Source: Chloroflexota bacterium (GTDB lineage Bacteria > Chloroflexota > Dehalococcoidia > JACQUE01). From it: 5,352 nucleotides of DNA. Below the pieces are notes generated by a model. That model saw nothing but the letters and a program-made list of their open reading frames with translations, was not told the origin of the DNA and did no database searches. The position numbers and the translations under genes are program-made. Where the stretch lies: NCBI GenBank assembly GCA_016210425.1, contig JACQUE010000100.1:1-5352 (forward strand), written 5' to 3'. The stretch's first letter is position 1. Every line of letters starts with the position of its first letter. This document shows positions 1 to 5,352 of this stretch, in pieces.

Positions 1-2022
1 CACCCGCACCGGCCCGAAGAGGATACGATCGCCATTGGTCTCGCCCGTAGCGTCTAGCACAGGCAAGCGCACACCTGTGGCAGGGTCATAGACCCCGACC
101 TCCACCTGGTACTCTCCTGGCGGCGTACCCGGGGGCACCTGCAGCCCGTGCCGGTCCTCCACCATATCGCCAGGGTTCCACGTGTTCGTAGGTCGAGTGT
201 TCCCGGCAGGCGGCGAGTCGTGCTGCGCCCAGACATACTGCTGCTTATCGAGGAGGTGCGTGAAGACGGTGTATGCCTTATCCGGCTTTCCCTCGGCCTG
301 CCATCTCAGGGTCAACGCGATTACATCACCGACCTTCGCTGTTGGAACGCCGTCAGGGGCAGGCACCGTCCCCTCCAAACTGTAGCCCAGGAGCCGTAGC
401 TGCTTCCCGAAGCTGGCGTCCAGTGTCTTCTCACTGGCTTTGATTTCGCCGGCTGGAGCTGTAGTGTAGAGCCCCAGTTGGACACTGCCGATCCACCGGT
501 GGCTGGCCAGGTACGTGTTTTCGCCAAGCCAGCGCTCGATGAAGAGGTTGCGGTCACCTCCCTGCATGCCCCACATTATCACCCAAAGCCGCCGGTAGCT
601 CCCTGCCATCTGCTCAAGCTCAGCCTTGGCCGCCGTCTCGTCGATAGGGCGTTGGCGGGGGAGCGGGTACTCAGGCAGGTTGCCCCTGTAGTAGTAGTCG
701 AAGATCTCCTTCTGGCCGCCGTCATAGAGAACGACCGCGTCCTGCGGCTGTGAGGACATCTCGACGTAGCGGGCTAAACCTCTATAGTCGTCGCGGGCGT
801 ACCGGGGGTCGGTGAAGTAGGCGTGGAGGGACGGGTAGGCAAAGTAGCTTATGGCGCCGGAAGCCGCCAGACCGAGGAGCCCCGTTGCCCCTGACGGCAA
901 TCGACGCCGCCGAACAAGCCACGTGGTCAAGCGCGCGAAGGCGACGATCCCGGCAGCGATGAGAATGTAGAAGGCCGGCATTGAGGGAATGATCTGTTTC
1001 ACCATCTCGGGGAATTGGAGGGGGCTGCGGCGAGTCACTGCATAAAGGACGATGAATGGCACAACGAGCCAGAGGATGGCGGCTGCGCTCAGCATGAAGG
1101 CCGGCGCCCGGTCCCGCGATGCTCTGCGGACACCCCAGGCGATTATCGCCATCGCTCCCAGGAGTAGGAAGGCAACGAAAAAGGCCTCGACGGCGGGGTT
1201 TGCAGCAGCGGGCCAAGAGCGACCGAGCGAGAAGACCCGAAATACTATGTGCGCCAGGCCCTCGAAACCCAATCTGGGGGCATCTGAGGTTTCCCAGGCT
1301 GTGATGCGGCCTGAGACGCGTACGTACCAGGGGAGATAGAGGAGAGCCAGCCCAGCCTGGGCTAGCAGCCAGATGAGCCAGATCGTCCGATGGCGTGGGA
1401 CACGCCAGAAGGCGAGGATGAACAGGATGTTCTCGAAGGCAAGCAGGCTGAAGGCGAAGTACTGCGTATAAATGGCGGTCGCCGTAGCAGCCACGTAAGC
1501 CAAAGCCAGGCCGATAAGCTTACGGTCGATCCGAGATCGCAAGTAGCGCTGGATAAGCAGCACCATTAGGTAGACCGAGAGTGTCCCCAGAGCCGCCACC
1601 GGCATGTACATCCGCGCTTCCTGCGAGTAGTAGATGAGATAGGGCGACATCGCGGCCAGGGCTGCTGCTACCAGTCCGACCCATCGATTGAAGAGGCGCT
1701 CGCCGAGCTTGTAGATGAGCAGGACGAGCAGGATGCCGAAGATAACCGAAAGGAGCCTGAGCCCGATCTCGCTGGTGCCGGCGAGGCGGCTCCACCAGTG
1801 GAGGAGGATGTAGTAGAGAGGCGGATGGATGTCGGCGGCCGAGTTCTCGATTATGCTCCCGACTGTCCGCTCCGCCATGATGGCGCTGTTGCCCTCGTCC
1901 GCCCAGAGGCTCTGGTAGCCGAGGCGGTAGAGGCGCAGCATTAGCGCTGCCAGCAGCACGAGCGCCATAAGCAGCGAGGGCCCGGAACGCTCCCAGAGTC
2001 TCCTACCCGCGCCGTTGCTCAT
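1..2022 (-). CDS. GT39/PMT-type membrane glycosyltransferase (GT-C fold) with C-terminal beta-rich domain; 3' end outside window
   Basis: The frame is open for 674 codons from ATG at 2022 to the left edge, with no stop in the window. It resembles polyprenyl-phosphate-sugar dependent GT-C transferases (GT39/PMT_2, ArnT-like), which add a sugar to a protein, lipid or glycan on the outer membrane face. Visible support: a first helix at about 14-32; then LWADEGNSA, with the Asp42-Glu43 pair typical of the first outer loop; HPPLYYILLHWW at 66-77; SPYLIYYSQEARMY at 126-139. About ten further hydrophobic segments follow, up to about residue 396. Residues 400-520 are a soluble region (DDYRGLARYV) usual in this family. 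From about 535 a separate beta-rich domain begins (LRLLGYSLEG, YTVFTHLLD, PPGEYQVEVGVYDPATG). The start is supported by GGAG seven bases upstream and by lying 16 bases behind the hydrolase stop, so the two are probably co-transcribed. The acceptor and donor sugars cannot be read from the sequence. Confidence 0.9.
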   Translation of the reverse strand, partial: MSNGAGRRLWERSGPSLLMALVLLAALMLRLYRLGYQSLWADEGNSAIMAERTVGSIIENSAADIHPPLYYILLHWWSRLAGTSEIGLRLLSVIFGILLVLLIYKLGERLFNRWVGLVAAALAAMSPYLIYYSQEARMYMPVAALGTLSVYLMVLLIQRYLRSRIDRKLIGLALAYVAATATAIYTQYFAFSLLAFENILFILAFWRVPRHRTIWLIWLLAQAGLALLYLPWYVRVSGRITAWETSDAPRLGFEGLAHIVFRVFSLGRSWPAAANPAVEAFFVAFLLLGAMAIIAWGVRRASRDRAPAFMLSAAAILWLVVPFIVLYAVTRRSPLQFPEMVKQIIPSMPAFYILIAAGIVAFARLTTWLVRRRRLPSGATGLLGLAASGAISYFAYPSLHAYFTDPRYARDDYRGLARYVEMSSQPQDAVVLYDGGQKEIFDYYYRGNLPEYPLPRQRPIDETAAKAELEQMAGSYRRLWVIMWGMQGGDRNLFIERWLGENTYLASHRWIGSVQLGLYTTAPAGEIKASEKTLDASFGKQLRLLGYSLEGTVPAPDGVPTAKVGDVIALTLRWQAEGKPDKAYTVFTHLLDKQQYVWAQHDSPPAGNTRPTNTWNPGDMVEDRHGLQVPPGTPPGEYQVEVGVYDPATGVRLPVLDATGETNGDRILFGPVRV

Positions 2023-2029
2023 CGTGCAA

Positions 2030-2033
2030 CTCC
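2030..2033 (-). promoter_or_regulatory. Ribosome binding site (GGAG) for the GT39-type gene
   Basis: GGAG on the minus strand ends seven bases before ATG 2022, inside the 16-base gap after the hydrolase stop (TAG, 2041-2039). It decides this start over the in-frame ATG at codon 19, which would delete half of the first membrane helix. No promoter or terminator fits in the gap, so this gene should be read from the hydrolase transcript. Confidence 0.75.
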
Positions 2034-2038
2034 AGAGC

Positions 2039-3784
2039 CTACCATGGGCGGCGAGAGGCGTGCCAGCCGGCGAGGGCCGTGGCGGCTCCCAGCAGGAGCA
2101 CGGTCCCCAGGGCTAACCGCAGTGCGCTGCTGCCACTGCTGTCCACGATCACGCCGTCGACAGCTACTTCGCCTCTGTCCGAGGCGATCTCTATTATGGC
2201 CGTATGCTTGGTGCCCCTCAGCCCTCGCGCGATGGGCACCTCGGCCTGCCATTCTTCTATTAGGCTGCCGAGGTCGATGTAAGCCCGCCCCTGCGCGTCC
2301 TGGGGCAACTGGTTGGCCCTGCTGGGCTCCCCATCGATCGCTATGATAAGCTTTCCTGCGTCTGGGCCCTTGCGTGTCACCAGCGTCAGGTCCGAGCCCC
2401 GGAAACGAAAGCTCAGGCTATCGCCCTGCCTCATGCTGGCCATGTAGGAGCCCAGAGAGGCGCGACTGTCCTGCTTGGATTGCCAGTCGCCGTCGTAGGC
2501 TATGGCCCAATCCGTCTCCTGGTGATAGCTCTTGCCGAGGGGTGACTCACTCAAGGCCAGCTTCTTGTAGGCATCATAGACGGGGTGCGTCGTGAAATCG
2601 GGCTCGACCATGCTGAAGTAGTAGCTGACCTGGTCACGGTCGGCGTCGCTGACGCGGCGGAAGTGCCAGTAGAAGAGGACGCCCATCCACGGCCATTCCT
2701 CCGTCGCGCGGCGGTAGGCATCCGCTGTATAGCGGGCCTGGAAGTCGCGCGTGACGCGACCGTGCGTCGCCTCCAGTGGAAAGTCCTGGGGCAAGGCGTT
2801 CCAGCCCACCTCGGTGGCCCAGACGGGCTTCTGGGCATCGCCGTTGCGCACCATGATCTCGCGGATGAGCTCGGGGCGGGAGAAGTTGACGCGGGAGGGG
2901 TCGGCGCGCCGGTCGCCGGGGCCGGTCCAGAGGCCGTAGCCCTGGGCGGCCATGATGTCGAAGTAGTCCTTCGCCCCAGCGTCGTACATCTTCTGCAAGT
3001 AGGTGAGGTCGCTCTCGTTCCGGCCACCTTCTGTGCCCAGGGTGGGCGAGAGTGCCGCCGAGAGCACGACCGCCTCCGAGTTAGCTTCCTTAATGCGCCT
3101 GTAGGCGGTCTTGAGCATCTCCACGTAGGCACGCGCGTCGGGCGTTTGGCTGCCCCACTCCTCGTAGAGGTTGGGCTCGTTCCAGATCTGGAAGTAACTT
3201 ATCTTGCCCTTGTAGCGCTGTGTCAGCTTGTAGAGGAACTCGCCGTAGTCGTCGAGGTTGTCTGGTGGGCCGAAGGGGTTGGACTGGTCGGCTCTGGCCC
3301 AGCTAGGCGGGTAATCAACTCTGGCCACGATCTGCAGACCATACTCGTCCGCTGTGTTCACGATGCGGTCGTACTTGTCCCAGGTAGAGGCCCCGTAGCC
3401 GTTGATGTAATCGCCCTTCATGGGGGTCTCTATGTCGGCCCAGGGGAACTCCTGTCGTATCCAGCGCACCCCTGCGTCGCGCAGCATTTCCATGCCCTTG
3501 CGCACCTTTGCCTCCTCGACCTCCTGCTCGAAGAAGGTGTTGATGCCGTAGGGTGGAGCGTCGGTGTGGGCGACGGGCACCATGCCCTGCGTATCGATGG
3601 GGCGCTGGCGGGCCTGGTCGAGAAGCGCTTTGACTTGGTGGGGCAGGTCCGTCTCGCCTGTCCAGTCGATGAGCCGGTCGTGGAGGGGAAACCTGAACAC
3701 TAGAAACAGCGCGATGATGGTGCCGAGAGGGACAAGGACGGCCACCTCCCAAGGGGTGAGCCGCAGCCTAGAGGATAGCTTCAT
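2039..3784 (-). CDS. Double membrane-anchored glycoside hydrolase, clan GH-A (cellulase / GH39 PslG-like), with C-terminal beta-sandwich
   Basis: 581 residues, complete. It is a retaining glycosidase of the (beta/alpha)8 clan GH-A, the superfamily of GH5 and GH39. Residues 12-30 form an N-terminal membrane helix after a basic start. The barrel spans about 78-410. YFQIWNEPN (197-205) carries the acid/base Glu203; VWATEVGW (321-328) carries the nucleophile Glu325; FYWHFR (371-376) supplies the usual late aromatic residue. Residues about 420-548 look like a galactose-binding-type beta-sandwich (SLSFRFRGSDLTLVTRKGPDAGKL, split here as SLSFRFRGSDL and TLVTRKGPDAGK). A second helix at 553-573 is followed by the basic tail HASRRPW. 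Positive-inside logic puts both ends in the cytoplasm and the catalytic part outside. ATG 3784 is the only start in frame after the upstream stop; its GGGA (3794-3791) is a weak ribosome site. By its neighbours it probably trims a surface polysaccharide, comparable to PslG in Psl synthesis (inference). The substrate is unknown, and the choice between GH5 and GH39 is not settled. Confidence 0.9.
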   Translation of the reverse strand: MKLSSRLRLTPWEVAVLVPLGTIIALFLVFRFPLHDRLIDWTGETDLPHQVKALLDQARQRPIDTQGMVPVAHTDAPPYGINTFFEQEVEEAKVRKGMEMLRDAGVRWIRQEFPWADIETPMKGDYINGYGASTWDKYDRIVNTADEYGLQIVARVDYPPSWARADQSNPFGPPDNLDDYGEFLYKLTQRYKGKISYFQIWNEPNLYEEWGSQTPDARAYVEMLKTAYRRIKEANSEAVVLSAALSPTLGTEGGRNESDLTYLQKMYDAGAKDYFDIMAAQGYGLWTGPGDRRADPSRVNFSRPELIREIMVRNGDAQKPVWATEVGWNALPQDFPLEATHGRVTRDFQARYTADAYRRATEEWPWMGVLFYWHFRRVSDADRDQVSYYFSMVEPDFTTHPVYDAYKKLALSESPLGKSYHQETDWAIAYDGDWQSKQDSRASLGSYMASMRQGDSLSFRFRGSDLTLVTRKGPDAGKLIIAIDGEPSRANQLPQDAQGRAYIDLGSLIEEWQAEVPIARGLRGTKHTAIIEIASDRGEVAVDGVIVDSSGSSALRLALGTVLLLGAATALAGWHASRRPW

Positions 3785-3813
3785 GCTGTGTCCCGGAGAG
3801 CATTTCGAGGGTC

Positions 3814-3842
3814 ATTTTAGGGGACTGGGGCTGCTGTGTAAA
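3814..3842 (-). promoter_or_regulatory. Sigma70-type promoter for the hydrolase-GT39 pair
   Basis: In the only intergenic gap (3785-3854) the minus strand reads TTTACA (3842-3837), exactly 17 bases, then TAAAAT (3819-3814). Each hexamer differs from consensus at one base and the spacing is ideal. The AT-rich boxes stand out in otherwise GC-rich DNA. Transcription would begin near 3807, giving a leader of about 23 bases before ATG 3784, which is enough for the weak GGGA ribosome site. No operator palindrome or terminator hairpin was seen in the gap, so read-through from the GT4 genes probably also occurs. Confidence 0.65.
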
Positions 3843-3854
3843 CCGCAGGGAGCT

Positions 3855-5078
3855 TCAGGGGGCCTCGGCCTGCCACCGCCCATAGATCGCCAGCAGCTTA
3901 GGTGCGATCACCCGCCAGTCGTAGTCGCGCTCGACGAGGTGCCTGCCTGCTTGGCGCAGCCGCTCGCCTAGTGCCGGCTCCTTGAGCAGGCGTGCTATCT
4001 GCCCAGCGAAGGCCTCCGCCGTATCCGCCAGTAGTAGATGTTCGCCGTCCCTGGCTGCGATGCCCTCCGCGCCGCAGGCCGTGCTCACTACGGGCACGCC
4101 ACTGGCCATCGCCTGCAGGACCTTGAAGCGCGTACCGCCGCCCATGCGCAGGGGCACTATGTAGGCCGCCGCCTGAGCAAAGTAAGGCAGATCATCATCT
4201 ACCTCGCCTGTGACCGTTACACCCGGTTCGGCCAGGGCCCGCACCATTGGCGCCGGGCCCCGGCCTGCGATGATCAATCGCACCTCCGGCATCCTCTGAC
4301 GCAGGAGTGGCAGTACCTCGCGGCAGAACCAGAGCATGGCATCGACGTTGGGACGGAAGTCCATGACGCCCGTGAAAAGCAAGCTCGGCGGGTTGCCGAG
4401 AGGCTGCTGGGCCCGGAAGGCGTAATGCGCGCAGTCGAGGCCGTTCGCGACGACATCCACGGACAGGCGGGTATCCAAGGCCAGCAGCGCCTGACGGTCG
4501 CGCTCGGAGACGGCGATAACCAGCCGGGCCCGTCGGCAGGCCCTGCGCTCGTAGGCGACTAGGCGCCGCCATTGCACAAGGCTGTAGGCTGCGCCCTTCC
4601 AGCGCGCTGGCGCGCCAGCGTCCACCGCGAAAGCCCTTCGCTGTAGCACATACTCGGCGTTGTGCTCGTCGAGCAGCACGGGTGGCGTCTTGCCTGGCTG
4701 CCGTCGCAGGTAGTAGGGGGCCATCTCCAGGCCCTCCACCTGCACGGCATCGAAGGCGTGTGTGTTGAGCATCTCATCCAGGCGGGCGGCGAAGACCGGC
4801 GAGTAGAGGCGGATGGCCAGGTCGGGCTGGCCCGATAGTGTCAGCCATCGCAGGCGCTCGGTGGTGCTGCACCTAGGGCGAGGGACAACGTGCAGGCCGG
4901 CGCATATCTCGGCGAGGGGCCCTGGCTCCGCCTGCGATGCCTCGCTCTGGGCGAAGCTGAGGAGGTGAACCTCATGCTCCTGCGCCAGGTGCTTGATGAG
5001 GTAGAAATTGCGGAGCCTGGCGCCGCCCCGAGGCGGGTAAGGTAGCTCCGGTGTGAGGACGAGGAGTCTCACTGGCAC
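3855..5078 (-). CDS. GT4-type (GT-B fold) glycosyltransferase, resembling the sugar transferases of exopolysaccharide / PEP-CTERM loci
   Basis: 407 residues, complete, a usual length for GT4 enzymes. It is a predicted cytoplasmic transferase moving a sugar from a nucleotide donor to a glycan or lipid-linked acceptor. The N-terminal Rossmann-like half opens with LLVLTPELPYPPRGGARLRN (5-24), whose Pro/Gly loop is typical of the subfamily, and contains LLDEHNAEY (135-143). The C-terminal half has LLFTGVMDFRPNVDAMLWF (233-251), VRLIIAGRGP (266-275), VTVTGEVDDDLPYFAQAAAY (287-306) and the donor-site segment MGGGTRFKVLQAMASGVPVV (312-331). The EX7E pair is Gly314 and Gln322 here. Gly at the first position is common in this subfamily; Gln at the second is unusual. 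The start is GTG: 5078 gives the longest frame (numbering used here), while GTG 5072 makes a four-base GTGA overlap with the upstream stop and yields MRLLVLTP. The gene follows another GT4 gene and is probably translationally coupled to it. The sugar and acceptor are not predictable. Confidence 0.9.
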   Translation of the reverse strand: MPVRLLVLTPELPYPPRGGARLRNFYLIKHLAQEHEVHLLSFAQSEASQAEPGPLAEICAGLHVVPRPRCSTTERLRWLTLSGQPDLAIRLYSPVFAARLDEMLNTHAFDAVQVEGLEMAPYYLRRQPGKTPPVLLDEHNAEYVLQRRAFAVDAGAPARWKGAAYSLVQWRRLVAYERRACRRARLVIAVSERDRQALLALDTRLSVDVVANGLDCAHYAFRAQQPLGNPPSLLFTGVMDFRPNVDAMLWFCREVLPLLRQRMPEVRLIIAGRGPAPMVRALAEPGVTVTGEVDDDLPYFAQAAAYIVPLRMGGGTRFKVLQAMASGVPVVSTACGAEGIAARDGEHLLLADTAEAFAGQIARLLKEPALGERLRQAGRHLVERDYDWRVIAPKLLAIYGRWQAEAP

Positions 5079-5352
5079 AGGACCTTGTGATAGACGGTGA
5101 GGGTCTCCTGGGCTGTGCGCCGCCAGTCGAAGCGCCTGACCTGCGCCAGGCCGCGCTCCCGTAGGGTGCGCCGCAGATCGGCATCGGCATGGAGCTGGAG
5201 GAGCGTGGATGCCCAGGACTCCGCATCCTGAGAGTCGAGGAAGATGGCCGCCTCGCCCAGCATCTCATGCATGGCGGGTAGGTCGGAGGACACGACGGGT
5301 GTCCCGCAGGCCATGGCCTCAAGAGCGGGCAACCCGAAGCCCTCGTACAGCG
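5069..5352 (-). CDS. GT4-type glycosyltransferase, C-terminal part only (gene enters from the right edge)
   Basis: Only the last 94 full codons lie in the window; the frame is open at the right edge, so the start is outside. The segment YEGFGLPALEAMACGTPVV is the donor-binding signature of GT4 enzymes with the EX7E pair intact (Glu codons 5344-5342 and 5320-5318). It is followed by SSDLPAMHEMLGEAAIFLD, a stretch typical of the last GT-B helices (DADLRRTLRERGLAQVRRF), and the closing DWRRTAQETLTVYHKVL. The TTG at 5332 is an internal Leu codon in the middle of the signature, not a start. The TGA stop (5071-5069) overlaps the start region of the next GT4 gene, implying one transcript and coupled translation. 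The role is sugar transfer from a nucleotide donor in the cytoplasm; the substrates are unknown. Confidence 0.88.
   Translation of the reverse strand, partial: LYEGFGLPALEAMACGTPVVSSDLPAMHEMLGEAAIFLDSQDAESWASTLLQLHADADLRRTLRERGLAQVRRFDWRRTAQETLTVYHKVLCQ
5082..5086 (-). promoter_or_regulatory. Ribosome binding site (AAGGT) for the second GT4 gene
   Basis: AAGGT lies within the last codons of the upstream GT4 gene. The GG ends four bases before GTG 5078 and ten bases before GTG 5072, so spacing alone does not decide between the two starts. The GTGA overlap and the shorter N-terminus favour 5072, a difference of only two residues. Confidence 0.45.

Noticed and set aside
782..1216. Minus-strand open frame of 144 codons within the GT39-type region
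   Set aside because: It lies in another frame of the uninterrupted 674-codon GT39-type gene; the product is Arg/Pro/His-rich with no domain.
1..2022. Possible broken or absent gene, since only short closed frames are apparent here
   Set aside because: Direct translation from ATG 2022 stays open to base 1 with family motifs throughout; it merely lacks its stop because the window ends.
2039..2130. C-terminal helix plus basic tail of the hydrolase as a sortase or exosortase sorting signal
   Set aside because: No LPXTG, PEP or similar motif precedes the helix (the preceding residues are VDSSGSSA), so a plain membrane anchor is the simpler reading.
2551..3132. Second minus-strand open frame (193 codons) inside the hydrolase
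   Set aside because: An out-of-frame shadow with low-complexity Arg/Ser/Pro/Thr-rich translation, fully inside a well-supported gene.
2585..3703. Long plus-strand open frame (372 codons) antisense to the hydrolase
   Set aside because: It is the codon-bias shadow of the GC-rich hydrolase gene. Its translation has no recognisable motif, whereas the minus-strand frame has both catalytic signatures and membrane helices.
3785..3854. Rho-independent terminator after the second GT4 gene
   Set aside because: No GC-rich hairpin followed by a T run is visible on the minus strand; the gap is better explained by the promoter.

Overview
The window is a compact, entirely minus-strand stretch of GC-rich bacterial DNA (about 60% GC by eye). 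It encodes four proteins of surface-polysaccharide or glycoconjugate assembly. No RNA gene, mobile element, CRISPR array or long repeat is visible. The protein types together resemble loci I associate with Chloroflexota: a GT-C membrane glycosyltransferase carrying a long C-terminal beta-rich domain, and a membrane-anchored clan GH-A hydrolase beside it. This taxonomic guess rests on family resemblance only and is tentative.

In transcription order (right to left) the layout is as follows. (1) The last 94 codons of a GT4-type glycosyltransferase that enters from the right edge (5352-5069). (2) A complete second GT4-type glycosyltransferase (5078-3855), which overlaps gene 1 and is probably translationally coupled to it. 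(3) A 70-base gap, the only real intergenic space, holding a convincing sigma70-type promoter (TTTACA, 17 bases, TAAAAT). (4) A 581-residue glycoside hydrolase of the GH-A clan (3784-2039) with one membrane helix at each end, both catalytic glutamates and a C-terminal beta-sandwich. (5) A GT-C glycosyltransferase of the GT39/PMT type (2022 to the left edge). It is open for 674 codons and has about eleven membrane helices, a periplasmic-type region and a further beta-rich domain that runs out of the window. It lies only 16 bases behind the hydrolase and has a clear ribosome binding site.

Inferred working model: the two cytoplasmic GT4 enzymes add sugars from nucleotide donors to a growing (probably lipid-linked) glycan. 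The GT-C enzyme adds sugar from a polyprenyl-phosphate donor on the outer face. The double-anchored hydrolase trims or processes the product outside the membrane, as PslG does in the Pseudomonas Psl pathway. The internal promoter would let the two extracytoplasmic functions (hydrolase plus GT-C) be expressed separately from the cytoplasmic GT4 pair. The membrane/outside pair contains no cysteine in 1255 residues, while the GT4 enzymes do contain cysteine.
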